64,000 nucleotides of DNA from JADKHC01 sp047600805. GTDB lineage: Bacteria > Verrucomicrobiota > Verrucomicrobiia > Opitutales > Opitutaceae. Location of the stretch: assembly GCA_047600805.1 (NCBI GenBank), contig JASGKG010000001.1, forward strand, positions 62,001-126,000, written 5' to 3'. The notes under the pieces are model-generated. The model ran no database searches. It was given only the letters and a program-made list of their open reading frames with translations, and was not told the DNA's origin. How positions within the stretch are numbered: the first letter of the stretch is position 1; the number at the start of each line of letters is the position of its first letter. The translations under genes were made by a program, and so were the position numbers. This document shows, in pieces, positions 43,301 to 52,662 of the stretch.

Positions 43301-45261
43301 GTTTCAACACCGCGCTTTGGACGGCGATCGCCACGTTTCTTTGCGGGAGTGTTGCCATGGCGACAAATCCCACCCGTGCGCTCAATCGCGCTCTCTTTGT
43401 TGCCTGTGCGCACGTGGGGCTTTGGCAACTCGCACTCTATTTCATGGTGGGTGGGGGTGTCATTTCGGTGGGGTGGTACTGCATCGCGGGATGCCTTATG
43501 GTGGTGCTGCCTGCGCACACGTGGATAGTGAAGGACGTCATTTGCTTCGAGGACTCGCCGAGCGCGCAGCGGCTTTGGCGAGCGCGGGTGTGGCTCGTTT
43601 TTGCCGCAGCGATGCTGGTATGGGTAATGTCGCAAAAAGCGGCTGCTGGAAGCGTGATGTGGCTGCTGGGAATTAGCGGGCTATCGCTTCTCGTGTTTCT
43701 CGGAATGTCCGTCGCGGCTTTGCAAGGGATGCGCGGCATCCAGCGCATGGAGACGCAAGTGCTGTTTTTGGGTGCAATCGCAGGTTCTGTCATCGCGTTG
43801 CTGTTTTTTGCCGGCGGTCTCTGGCTGTCTGAGCCGGTGTTCTTGGAACTGATGCCGGTGTTTGTGGCGATGGTTTGCATGGGGACCTGTTGGGCGCTCA
43901 CTTCGCGCCGGGTTCTTGATGCGCGTCACATTTTAACGTCTGCCTTGGAGCGGCTGGTTTTGGTTGTGGCAGTGGTGCTCTTCGTTTGGGCGATGCAGCA
44001 GCTGGGGGAGCAGTTCGTCCATCCGGGAACGGCATATGTGTTGTCGCTTTCGACAGGTTTATGGTTTGCGGCCGAACTTCATCCGTGGCTGCGCAGTTTT
44101 TTTCGGCAAAAGTCGCGGTTGGCTCAGTTGCGCCGGGTTATTTTAGACGTATCGGGCCAGCAACTACCGCCCGAGGGCATGGAGGATGCGTTTGTTAAGG
44201 CATTGAAAGAGCACACCCATGCAGAACGTGTGATTGTCATGATGGGTGCCCAGAGTCGACTGGTCGGCGGCGGTTTGGACCTGGCGATGGATTCACCCGT
44301 GGTAAAAGCGCTTCAGACGCTTCGCTGGCTGACGCCGGAACGTTTACTGCGGCAAAACGGCATTGTTTCCGCAGGAGTGCTAGGCGCTTTCATGCGGGAG
44401 CATCAGTTTTCGCTCGTCATCGTGAACTCAGGTCGCGCGCTTTCTTTTCTCTTGGGATTTGGCGAGCAACACACTCAACGCCCCTTCACCGGGCCGGAGA
44501 TCACACGTCTTATTGATATCGCGACCACGATGGAAAATGCCCTGTCGCGTGCGCGTTACCTCAAACAGGCGCAACACGCGGAGCAGCTCGCGACGGTCGG
44601 AATGTTGGGGGCGAGTATCGCCCATGAAATCCGGAATCCGTTAGTCTCTATCAAGACGTTCGTTCAACTTCTCCCGGACCATTATCAGGAGCAGGCCTTC
44701 CGCGATAAATTCTTCCGCTTGATCGGCGACGAAGTTGGACGGATTGACCGCCTGACGGAGCAGTTGCTGGATCTGTCCGCGCCCCGCAAGTTTTCCACAC
44801 AACCTGTGGCATTACATGAATTGTTAACCAGTTGTGTGGTCCTCGTGGCCGCCAAAGCTGAAGACAAGCGCGTACAGCTGATGACCGAGCTCAACGCCCT
44901 GCCAGATACAGTCGAAACCGACCCGAATGCCCTAAAACAGGTGCTTTTGAACCTCTGTTTTAACGGAATTCAGGCCTTAGAACATCAATCAGGGGTTCGT
45001 TGGATTAAGCTAAAAACTACGAAAGCTATTGATCATGTGGAAGTTATCGTCGAAGATAATGGCCCCGGCATTGCACCAGAGACATGGAGCCGATTGTTCC
45101 AACCCTTCCAATCGACAAAATCGAGCGGGTTCGGCTTAGGGCTAGCAATTTGCAAAGACATATTGTTTAGTATCCATGCCAGCATTTCCGCCGACCCTCC
45201 AGCTCCGGGCCGGGGAGCAACTTTTCGCATAAATTTACCATGTCCGCCACCGTCTTCCTAG
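43297..45261 (+). CDS. Membrane sensor histidine kinase
   Basis: A 654-residue protein. The first 260 residues are mostly hydrophobic, with seven to eight helices. A GAF-like region (about 275-410) precedes HisKA with His443 in IAHEIRNPLVSIKTF, and HATPase_c with Asn552/Asn556, G1 DNGPGI (587-592) and G2 GFGLGL (611-616). The plan resembles the PEP-CTERM PrsK kinases, but no PrsR-type regulator is next to it. Its ATG overlaps the ketosynthase-like stop (43297-43300), and its end overlaps the next gene by 22 bp, indicating tight coupling. Confidence 0.9.
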   Translation: MSFNTALWTAIATFLCGSVAMATNPTRALNRALFVACAHVGLWQLALYFMVGGGVISVGWYCIAGCLMVVLPAHTWIVKDVICFEDSPSAQRLWRARVWLVFAAAMLVWVMSQKAAAGSVMWLLGISGLSLLVFLGMSVAALQGMRGIQRMETQVLFLGAIAGSVIALLFFAGGLWLSEPVFLELMPVFVAMVCMGTCWALTSRRVLDARHILTSALERLVLVVAVVLFVWAMQQLGEQFVHPGTAYVLSLSTGLWFAAELHPWLRSFFRQKSRLAQLRRVILDVSGQQLPPEGMEDAFVKALKEHTHAERVIVMMGAQSRLVGGGLDLAMDSPVVKALQTLRWLTPERLLRQNGIVSAGVLGAFMREHQFSLVIVNSGRALSFLLGFGEQHTQRPFTGPEITRLIDIATTMENALSRARYLKQAQHAEQLATVGMLGASIAHEIRNPLVSIKTFVQLLPDHYQEQAFRDKFFRLIGDEVGRIDRLTEQLLDLSAPRKFSTQPVALHELLTSCVVLVAAKAEDKRVQLMTELNALPDTVETDPNALKQVLLNLCFNGIQALEHQSGVRWIKLKTTKAIDHVEVIVEDNGPGIAPETWSRLFQPFQSTKSSGFGLGLAICKDILFSIHASISADPPAPGRGATFRINLPCPPPSS

Positions 45262-47027
45262 CGACCGACGATCCGGACCTACTACGTTTGTGGTGGGCTG
45301 CGGTTCCGAACGGGCGCTCGGTGGTGACGTTTAACAACACGTTGCCTCTTCCCTTGCCGGCAGGTGTTCCGGTTGTGGTGGTGCTCGATGCAGCAAGCGG
45401 CCATCTGTTACCGGTGGGATTGGAAAAGTGTCCCACAATTTTTGTGGGAGAGCCGGGCAGCATGCCGTTCGACCAAGCACGAGCCACGGGGCGCGCGCGT
45501 GTGCTGTTGAGCTACGAAGAGAGTCGCACGCGTTTGCGCGAATTTCTGCCGTTGGTTGAGGAAATTGCCGAACGTTCCGCCGCGGTGGAAGTGATGGCGG
45601 AAAAAGCGCGTCGTTCTGAGGGCTCCCGCCCACCGATGAAAGTGGGAAACAGTAGCAGTTGGTCGGACGCGACGCAGGTTTGGGAATTTCTTGAGGCCGC
45701 CGTCGAGAGCATTAGTTCAAGGCAACAGTTGTTGGCCGAATTTCGCCGTTCGGCGCGCAATTTCCTGCATGCGTCATACGTGCTGTTCTTTTTGCGAGAC
45801 GGCGACGTCTTCAAATCGGATCGAGGCGACCATTCCTGTCTGGCTGATGACGCGCTGATCGCATATTTGTCGAAACATCCCGCGATCCTCGACGGTGCAG
45901 AATGGCCGGGCTCACCGGACCCCATGGCCGAAATGGCGGTGCGTCATCGATTGATGCTTTGGTCGGCGCGTCTGATCGTGCCCGTGCACGACAACGGACG
46001 CATTCTCGGGCTGATGGCTTTGGGGGTTCGCGACGACGGTCAGGCATATGACGTGAACGACCGCAGCCGTTTGGTTTTCTTCGCGCGTTTACTGCGGCAG
46101 TTCCTCACGCGCTCTGGTGAAGTGGACCGGTTGGTGCGCCAACAGGAACGTTGGAAGACCGGGCAGAAATATTTCCCGAACCTGCTGATCCTCGATCCGG
46201 AGGAAAACGCACCGCGCGATCTCCCGCTCATCGTGCGTACCGTCGCGGGTGAGGTGAAACAATCGCACGAGAACAAGTGCGTGCTCCCCACGGCTCATCA
46301 GCCGTACCGTGTGAGCGGCGGCATTATCAGTGAAACGGGGTCCACCTGGATTTGTTGGGAGGATGCCAGCGCCGAACTGCGCGAACGCAACCATCATGAG
46401 CGGTTAGACCGGTTGGCTCTACTGCATGATTTGGCTCTGACGCTCAACCATGAGCTGGGCAACTCGCTCGTCTCCTTGATCGCGTTGCGCCATAATCCTG
46501 GCTCAGAGACAAATTCGCCCGTCCTGCTGGCCGCGATCAAACGCGATATTGCCAATCTCGAGACGATCAATCGTCACCTCGCTTCGATTCCGACGTTCCG
46601 TGAGGTTGATCCCGAACCAGCCGACCTCCGCATGATCATGCGACAGGTCGGTGAAAAAACGAGCGTCGCCGTCGACACGGGGCCTCAGGCGATTCTGCTC
46701 AACGTGGTGCCCATGCTGATCGAGTTCGCGCTCCAGGCGATCATCGAAAGCATTGTCGAAAATCGTCCGGAATTCGGTAGGCGTGGTCTTTCTGTCCAGC
46801 TGCGCGCGGCCGGTGAAGGCGATCAACTCACCGCGCTCATCGGGATTCAGGGTGAAAAGCTGGAGCTCGAAGGCGTGCTGCCGGTACCGGAACCAGGCGA
46901 TATCCCCAGCCATGGACGCATCGGAGTATTTATCGCGAAAGAAATCGTGCGTCTCCACGGCGGAGAAATTCACTCCGGCCCCGGAGCGGACGATTCGGAA
47001 ATTTCAATCTCCATTCGCAGTTGGTAG
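45240..47027 (+). CDS. GAF protein with degenerate histidine-kinase core
   Basis: A 595-residue protein, no membrane helices. The first about 130 residues resemble a receiver fold without a clear phospho-acceptor. A GAF-like domain spans about 150-290. LALTLNHELGNSLVSLIALR (about 405) is HisKA-like. The HATPase is degraded: the N-box region FALQAIIESIVENRP lacks the usual Asn, the G1 DxGxG is replaced by IGIQGEKLELEG, and only the final GVFIAKEIVRLHGGEI is typical. It may be a pseudokinase or scaffold. Its start lies inside the end of the preceding kinase. Confidence 0.75.
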   Translation: MSATVFLATDDPDLLRLWWAAVPNGRSVVTFNNTLPLPLPAGVPVVVVLDAASGHLLPVGLEKCPTIFVGEPGSMPFDQARATGRARVLLSYEESRTRLREFLPLVEEIAERSAAVEVMAEKARRSEGSRPPMKVGNSSSWSDATQVWEFLEAAVESISSRQQLLAEFRRSARNFLHASYVLFFLRDGDVFKSDRGDHSCLADDALIAYLSKHPAILDGAEWPGSPDPMAEMAVRHRLMLWSARLIVPVHDNGRILGLMALGVRDDGQAYDVNDRSRLVFFARLLRQFLTRSGEVDRLVRQQERWKTGQKYFPNLLILDPEENAPRDLPLIVRTVAGEVKQSHENKCVLPTAHQPYRVSGGIISETGSTWICWEDASAELRERNHHERLDRLALLHDLALTLNHELGNSLVSLIALRHNPGSETNSPVLLAAIKRDIANLETINRHLASIPTFREVDPEPADLRMIMRQVGEKTSVAVDTGPQAILLNVVPMLIEFALQAIIESIVENRPEFGRRGLSVQLRAAGEGDQLTALIGIQGEKLELEGVLPVPEPGDIPSHGRIGVFIAKEIVRLHGGEIHSGPGADDSEISISIRSW

Positions 47028-47036
47028 AGTCGGCGG

Positions 47037-48011
47037 TCAGCGCGACTCGAACAACTCGGCGATCACGTCTTCAAGCGGTACGTCTTCGATCGTGATGTCG
47101 GCGACAGGCCCGCTCGCGAGAATCTCCTGAGAGACGGCAACGACATTTTCGTTGCTGACGCGTAGGGTGAATTTTCCTTCGTCGTCGCGCGTCGTTTCCC
47201 CGTGGCGAGATTGCCAAGATTCGGGGAACGCACCGTTCTCGGGCACGAAGCGGATGATTTTTTTCCGAGAGCCCGAATTCGATTCCAAGCGATCGAGTGC
47301 GCCGTCGTAGATTTTCGTTCCTTTGTGAATAACGATCACGCGGTCGCAAAGCTCTTTGATATCGGCCATGTAGTGGCTCGTGAGCAGGATCGTGACGCGG
47401 TACTTGCGGTTGTAATCGCGCAGGAACTGACGGACGGCCTTTTGGGAAACGACGTCGAGGCCGATCGTCGGCTCGTCGAGGAACAACACGCGCGGGCGAT
47501 GCAGCAGCGCGGCGATCAGTTCCATCTTCATACGCTCGCCGAGCGAGAGTTCCCGAACCATCACATTGAGCTTTTCTTTGACGCCGAGCAGTTGAACGAG
47601 TTCGTCCAAGGTTGACTGGTACTGCGCTTGTTCGAGCCCGTAGATGTGCCGGAGGAGCAAGAACGACTCGATGGCAGGCAAATCCCACCAGAGCTGGTTT
47701 TTTTGGCCGAGCACGAGTGCGAAGAGCCGGCGGTAGGCATTTTCGCGTTTTGTCGGATCGAATCCCGCCACGCGCGCCGTTCCGGAGGTGGGGTAAATGA
47801 GGCCGGATAGCATCTTGAGCGTGGTTGTTTTTCCAGCGCCGTTGGGGCCCAGAAAACCGACGAACTCGCCTTCGCCGATGTCGAACGAAATATCTTTTGC
47901 TGCTGCCAGCTCTTCGAATTCGCGCTTAAACAAACCGTGCACGCCGCCCCAAAATCCGGGACGCTTTTTGTAGGTACGGAAGATGCGAGTGAGATTTCGA
48001 ACCTCGATCAT
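47037..48011 (-). CDS. ABC-2-type transporter ATP-binding protein
   Basis: A 324-residue ATPase from the ATG at 48011 (MIEVRNLTRIFRTYKK). Walker A is GPNGAGKTT, the Q-loop region LVLGQKNQLWW, the signature LSLGERMK (a variant of LSGGQ), Walker B VLFLDEPTIGLD and the H-loop TSHYMADI. C-terminal residues 230-324 form an extra regulatory region. It resembles ATPases that pair with DUF990/ABC-2 permeases, but no permease gene is next to it here, and both flanking genes are on the other strand. The partner must be elsewhere. Confidence 0.9.
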   Translation of the reverse strand: MIEVRNLTRIFRTYKKRPGFWGGVHGLFKREFEELAAAKDISFDIGEGEFVGFLGPNGAGKTTTLKMLSGLIYPTSGTARVAGFDPTKRENAYRRLFALVLGQKNQLWWDLPAIESFLLLRHIYGLEQAQYQSTLDELVQLLGVKEKLNVMVRELSLGERMKMELIAALLHRPRVLFLDEPTIGLDVVSQKAVRQFLRDYNRKYRVTILLTSHYMADIKELCDRVIVIHKGTKIYDGALDRLESNSGSRKKIIRFVPENGAFPESWQSRHGETTRDDEGKFTLRVSNENVVAVSQEILASGPVADITIEDVPLEDVIAELFESR

Positions 48012-48114
48012 GGAATGGCGCAGTGAAACGGAAACTTCGGCTAACGCAAAAACTAAGCGTACGACTGCGCGAATTCGCGTTGTAATCGGAAGGCGGTTGG
48101 TAGACTCCAGTCCT

Positions 48115-49317
48115 ATGAAACGATGCGTTTTGCTTGTTTTCATGACCGTTTTGTTGAGCGGCCGGTCATACGCGCAGGCAGTCACAGCCGCGTTGATCGT
48201 GCCTGAACAGGGGCTGACTCCGGGCACTCGTGTAAATGCCAATATCGCGCTGCTTAACCCGAGCGGTCAGCCTGCGCGTGTGGCGTTCCCGATTACGCTG
48301 ACGGGACGCTTGACCACGGAAGGCAAACAGTGGCCGCTCGTCATCGAAATTAAAACGATGCCGGTGCCGGTGATCGCGGCTGGCTCGTTCAGTTCGGCGA
48401 CGTGTTCGTTTGTTGTGCCTAAAGATGCGCTCGGGCGTTTGGTATTGGAAATCGATGAGCCAGCTGTCCGTGCTGTCGTGGACATCTCACAGATACCCTC
48501 ATCGTCGACTGTAACGGAGAATGAAAAAGAAGTGACAGCCCCGCTGAGCGATCCTGCAAAAGTACCCGCGTTGTCGCAGTTCCATCGCGTGTTCGCTGAA
48601 AATATCTCCACGCATCTCCCCATTTACTTCCTCTTTGGGCCAAAAAAACCAGCGGCAAAGTATCAGTTCAGTTTCAAATATCGGATTGTGGGCGACCGGA
48701 GCCCAGCGGGCACGTTGAGCCCTCCATTGCGAGGCCTGTACTTTGGCTACACGCAGCGCTCGGTTTGGGATATCACTTCGTATTCGAGCCCCTTCTACGA
48801 CACGAGCTACATGCCGGAACTTATGTGGGAATCCCTCGCACCGGCACCCGCCAATCCAGGCTTTCTGGGTTTTAGATGGTTAGGATACCAAGCTTCAGTT
48901 CAGCATGAGTCGAACGGCCGCGATGGAAACAACTCCCGTAGTCTCAATCTGGTGTATGTGCGTCCGATCTTCAGCCGTGATTTTGGGAAGAATTGGTCGC
49001 TGCTGTTTTCGCCGAAGCTCTTTTACTACATCGACAATCTCAGTGATAACCCCGATCTCGAACGCTACCGTGGCTACGGCGAATACATGCTGACCTGGGC
49101 GCGCCGAGGCAGTTGGAGCCTTTCGGCCTTGGGTCGTGTGGGCAGCCATTTCGACAAGGCGAGTGTGCAGCTTGACCTCAGCTTTCCACTCCGAATCGCC
49201 TACGGAAATTTCGCGAGCTATTTTCTCGTGCAGTATTTTGACGGTTACGGCGAGAGCCTGCTGAGTTACAACCAAAAGGCAGAAATGATTCGTGCCGGTT
49301 TTTCTTTGGTGCGGTAA
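48115..49317 (+). CDS. pldA: Outer-membrane phospholipase A (OMPLA) with N-terminal domain
   Basis: A 400-residue protein from the ATG at 48115, with signal peptide (ending SYAQA). It has the OMPLA catalytic residues His264 and Ser266 in QHESNGR and Asn278 in SRSLNLVY; the H-S-N spacing of 2 and 12 matches E. coli His142/Ser144/Asn156. The C-terminal part is a 12-stranded barrel ending in IRAGFSLVR. About 125 residues ahead of the barrel form an extra beta-rich domain that E. coli PldA lacks. It hydrolyses phospholipids in the outer membrane and may be dimer-activated. Confidence 0.9.
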   Translation: MKRCVLLVFMTVLLSGRSYAQAVTAALIVPEQGLTPGTRVNANIALLNPSGQPARVAFPITLTGRLTTEGKQWPLVIEIKTMPVPVIAAGSFSSATCSFVVPKDALGRLVLEIDEPAVRAVVDISQIPSSSTVTENEKEVTAPLSDPAKVPALSQFHRVFAENISTHLPIYFLFGPKKPAAKYQFSFKYRIVGDRSPAGTLSPPLRGLYFGYTQRSVWDITSYSSPFYDTSYMPELMWESLAPAPANPGFLGFRWLGYQASVQHESNGRDGNNSRSLNLVYVRPIFSRDFGKNWSLLFSPKLFYYIDNLSDNPDLERYRGYGEYMLTWARRGSWSLSALGRVGSHFDKASVQLDLSFPLRIAYGNFASYFLVQYFDGYGESLLSYNQKAEMIRAGFSLVR

Positions 49318-49323
49318 GCGCTT

Positions 49324-50097
49324 TCAGGTGCCGAGCTTTGTGTAGTCTAGGATGGTGTGGCTGATGTAGCCATTCGCGAGCGCGGCGCGGTCGGTGAGTG
49401 GCTTGTCAGGCGAAACGTCTTGACCAAGTTGAAAAACAAACCGGTGCGTGCCGTCATCGGCTTGGGGGCTGAACAAGCCGGGAATGATCACCCGGGCGGG
49501 CACGGTGCGGCGAACATCCGTGCCGGTGGTGCATGGGTAGGGAAAATTCACGTTGTGAACGATGAAACTTTGCGACGCCGTTGCGTGCGCGAACTTGGGA
49601 ATAAGTTTGGCCGCGTGAACGCACGACATGCGCAAGGTCGCCATGACTTGTGGGCTGGATTTGCCCTTGTTTTTTCGAACTGATTCAAACTCTTCCAGTG
49701 GGAGATCCTGCGAGAGCGCGACCGCCGGCAATCCGTGCACGGCGCCTTCAAAAGCGCCTGCGATCGTGCCGCTCGCGAGCATGAAGCCGATGCTCGCGTT
49801 GAAACCGAGATTCACCCCACTCACGACCGCATCCGGACGCTCAGGCAGCAGATGGGCGATGCCGATATTCACGCAATCGCTCGGCGTGCCGTCGACGATC
49901 CAAGTCGGGCACCCTAAACCGCGGTCTTCGGGTTTCGACGATACGGGGCGATGGCGGGATTTCGCGGCACCGATCCAGCTTTGCTCCGTTTTTGGCGCAA
50001 CGACGTAGATTTGGTGGCCTGCGTTGCGCAGAGCGTGGGCGAGTTCGTGCAGGAACACACTTTCAATGCTGTCGTCGTTCGTGAGGAGAAGCTTCAT
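49324..50097 (-). CDS. surE: 5-prime/3-prime-nucleotidase SurE
   Basis: A 257-residue metal-dependent phosphatase. MKLLLTNDDS carries the Asp8-Asp9 metal motif; VVAPKTEQSWIGAAKS, DGTPSDCVNIGI, SGVNLGFNASIGFMLASGTI and VNFPYP are SurE signatures. It dephosphorylates nucleoside monophosphates in the cytoplasm. Length is normal. It is convergent with pldA (7-bp gap); the gap upstream (50098-50281) contains a dispersed repeat and the pnp terminator. Confidence 0.94.
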   Translation of the reverse strand: MKLLLTNDDSIESVFLHELAHALRNAGHQIYVVAPKTEQSWIGAAKSRHRPVSSKPEDRGLGCPTWIVDGTPSDCVNIGIAHLLPERPDAVVSGVNLGFNASIGFMLASGTIAGAFEGAVHGLPAVALSQDLPLEEFESVRKNKGKSSPQVMATLRMSCVHAAKLIPKFAHATASQSFIVHNVNFPYPCTTGTDVRRTVPARVIIPGLFSPQADDGTHRFVFQLGQDVSPDKPLTDRAALANGYISHTILDYTKLGT

Positions 50098-50109
50098 GCG
50101 GGAAGGGAA

Positions 50110-50220
50110 TTAATCTGGAACTCTGGAAGGCTGGAAACAGAAAAGATCAATTTTCTGACGGAATGGAGCAGAACGAAATACTGTTGAGGTTTTTCCCTGC
50201 GTTCCTGAGTTCCAGATTAA
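50110..50220. repeat. Dispersed palindromic repeat, copy B
   Basis: Perfect 14-nt inverted arms, TTAATCTGGAACTC at 50110-50123 and GAGTTCCAGATTAA at 50207-50220. Inner parts (GGAA..CTGGAAA on the left and the mirror on the right) also match. The same element occurs at 22311 and 53265. Confidence 0.75.
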
Positions 50221-50225
50221 ACAGC

Positions 50226-50259
50226 CACAAAAAAGCCGGAGGCGGTGAGGCCTCCGGCT
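50226..50259 (-). terminator. Rho-independent terminator of pnp
   Basis: AAGCCGGAGGC (50232-50242) pairs perfectly with GCCTCCGGCTT (50249-50259). On the minus strand a T-run follows (complement of 50228-50233). It lies 23 bp after the pnp stop. Confidence 0.9.
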
Positions 50260-50281
50260 TGGAGATTAGCAGCAGTTGAGC

Positions 50282-52477
50282 TTAGGCGCTCGGGGCGGAA
50301 GGAGCGGCCGGAGCAGCGGCGGGCTGTTCAGCCTGCTTCTGCGCTTCCATTTCCTTCATCGCGGCTTTGCGCGAGAGGCGGACCTTGCCGGACTTCTCTT
50401 CGACGCCGATGCACTTTACCCACATCTCATCGCCAACTTTGCAGACATCCTCGGTGCGGCGCACGCGGAAGTCGGCGAGTTCGCTGATGTGAACGAGGCC
50501 TTCTTTGCCAGGCAGGCATTCGACGAAGGCGCCGAACTCCTTGGTGCCTTTGACCACACCGCGGTAGAGTTTGCCGACTTCGATCTGGGCGCCACCGCCG
50601 CAGAGCACGTCGATTTCCTGCACCGCGCGGTTCATCGCGTCGGCGTTGTTCGAGTAGATGAAGACCTTGCCGGAGTCATCTTCTGCGATGTCGATCTGCG
50701 CACCGGTCGTTTCCGTGATGCGGCGGATCGTCTTGCCACCAGGTCCGATGAGCAGACCGATCTTTTCAGGATCGATCTGGATCGTCTGGATGCGAGGAGC
50801 GTACTTGCTCAGATCGGCGCGCGGCGCGGGCAGCGCGGCCAGCATGACCTTCAGGATTTCGATGCGAGCTTCGCGAGCTTGGAAGATCGCGGTTTTGGCG
50901 ATTTCGAAAGGTAGGCCATTGATCTTGAGATCCAGCTGGAAGCCCGTGATGCCCTTGGTGGTGCCAGCGAGCTTGAAGTCCATGTCACCGAAGTGATCTT
51001 CTTCACCGAGAATGTCGGTGATGGTGGTCCACTTCGAGATCGAGCCGTCTGCTGCGTTCTCGGTCATCAAGCCGCAGCTGATGCCCGCGACTGGAGCGAT
51101 GATCGGCACGCCAGCGTCCATGAGCGCCAAGCAGCCGCCGCAGATCGAAGCCATCGAGGTCGAGCCGTTGGAGGCCATGATCTCGGAGACGACGCGGATC
51201 GAGTACGGGAAAACATCTTCTGGCGGCAGCACCGGAACGAGCGAACGTTCGGCGAGCGCGCCGTGACCGATTTCGCGGCGACCCGGTGAGCCGAAGCGGC
51301 CGGTTTCACCAACGGAGAACGGGGGGAAGTTGTAATGAAGAATGAAGCTCTTCGAAGTGGCACCGCCGGTGAGGCCGTCCATTTCCTGCGCTTCTTTGGT
51401 CGGCCCGAGGGTGACGAGGGCGATGTTCTGGGTGTCGCCACGCTGGAACGTTGACGAACCATGCACGCGAGGCAAAATGCCGACCGCGGCATTCAGCGGG
51501 CGCAGGTCTTTCTGGCCGCGGTTGTCGGCGCGAACGCCGCGCTCGAGAACCGTCTTGCGGTAGGCCTTGTACTGCAGCTCTTCGAAGACGATCGCGAGAT
51601 CGGCATCGGTGAATTTGTCAGCGCCGAGTTCGGCGGTGAGAGCGGCTTTGGCTTCTTCCTTCAGAGCTTTAACGCCGGCAGCGCGAGCGGCCTTTTCTTT
51701 GCCGAAGATGGCGGCGGTGAGGCGTTCGGCGGGAGCGACGCGTTCGATGATCGCGCGGGCTTCGGGCGAAGCGGCGACGAGGGGGAAAACGGCCTTCGGT
51801 TTGCCGGCGATGGCGACGAGTTCCTTGATGGCTTTGATGATCGGCTGAATGGCTTCCTGGCCGAATGCGAGTGCTTCAACGAAACGTTCTTCGCTGATCT
51901 GGTCAGCCGAACCTTCGATCATCAGCATGTCCTTCTCGGTGCCGACGTAGATGAGGTCGAGCGTCGAGGAATACATCTGCTCGATCGTCGGGTTGGCGAC
52001 GAACTTGCCGTCGATTTCCGCGACGCGCACGGCGGCGATCGGGCCGGCCCACGGAATGTCCGAAATCGCGAGAGCGGCGCTGGCGCCGTTCACCATCGAA
52101 ATGTCAGCGTCGTTGATTTGGTCGGCCGACATGAGCTGGCCGATGACCTGCACTTCATTGAGGAAACCCTCGGGGAAGAGCGGACGACACGGACGATCGC
52201 AAAGACGCGACGTGAGAATTTCTTTTTCGGACGGGCGACCTTCACGCTTGAAATAACCACCGGGGAAACGGCCGGCAGCGGCGTATTTTTCGCGGTAATC
52301 TACGGTGAGAGGGAAGAAGTCCTGGCCGGGCTTGATGTTTTGCGCCACGCAGGCGGTGACGAAGACATTGGTTTCGCCAACGCAGACATTGACGGCGCCA
52401 TTGGCGAGGCTGGCGTACGTGCCAGTGGAGAACGTGATCCCGAGATTCGGGACCGTTACGGAGTGTTTCTGATTCAT
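50282..52477 (-). CDS. pnp: Polyribonucleotide nucleotidyltransferase (PNPase)
   Basis: A 731-residue phosphorolytic 3-prime to 5-prime exoribonuclease. Two RNase PH domains: the first begins GTYASLANGAVNVCVGETNV with REGRPSEKEILTSRLCDRPC; the second has FQRGDTQNIALVTLGP and GRREIGHGALAER. KH domain (IGPGGKTIRRI, about 575) and S1 domain (VVKGTKEFGAFVECLPGKEG, about 640) follow. A short Ala/Pro tail ends it. It is downstream of rpsO, as in most bacteria, with a strong hairpin in the leader. Confidence 0.97.
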   Translation of the reverse strand: MNQKHSVTVPNLGITFSTGTYASLANGAVNVCVGETNVFVTACVAQNIKPGQDFFPLTVDYREKYAAAGRFPGGYFKREGRPSEKEILTSRLCDRPCRPLFPEGFLNEVQVIGQLMSADQINDADISMVNGASAALAISDIPWAGPIAAVRVAEIDGKFVANPTIEQMYSSTLDLIYVGTEKDMLMIEGSADQISEERFVEALAFGQEAIQPIIKAIKELVAIAGKPKAVFPLVAASPEARAIIERVAPAERLTAAIFGKEKAARAAGVKALKEEAKAALTAELGADKFTDADLAIVFEELQYKAYRKTVLERGVRADNRGQKDLRPLNAAVGILPRVHGSSTFQRGDTQNIALVTLGPTKEAQEMDGLTGGATSKSFILHYNFPPFSVGETGRFGSPGRREIGHGALAERSLVPVLPPEDVFPYSIRVVSEIMASNGSTSMASICGGCLALMDAGVPIIAPVAGISCGLMTENAADGSISKWTTITDILGEEDHFGDMDFKLAGTTKGITGFQLDLKINGLPFEIAKTAIFQAREARIEILKVMLAALPAPRADLSKYAPRIQTIQIDPEKIGLLIGPGGKTIRRITETTGAQIDIAEDDSGKVFIYSNNADAMNRAVQEIDVLCGGGAQIEVGKLYRGVVKGTKEFGAFVECLPGKEGLVHISELADFRVRRTEDVCKVGDEMWVKCIGVEEKSGKVRLSRKAAMKEMEAQKQAEQPAAAPAAPSAPSA

Positions 52478-52662
52478 TTTATACGTTTACGATTGTGCGT
52501 CTCGGATAGATCGATTCCGGCCGCGACGCACGGCGGTCAGATTCGGGGTTTCGTCTCCGGTATTGGAAACGGCCTGCAAGGCGCATAAGCGCACGCAGGA
52601 CTTGTTTGTTTTAGGTTGGGCGGTAACCGGCCCTTGCATCCTCGGTCAAATCGACCAGAGAG

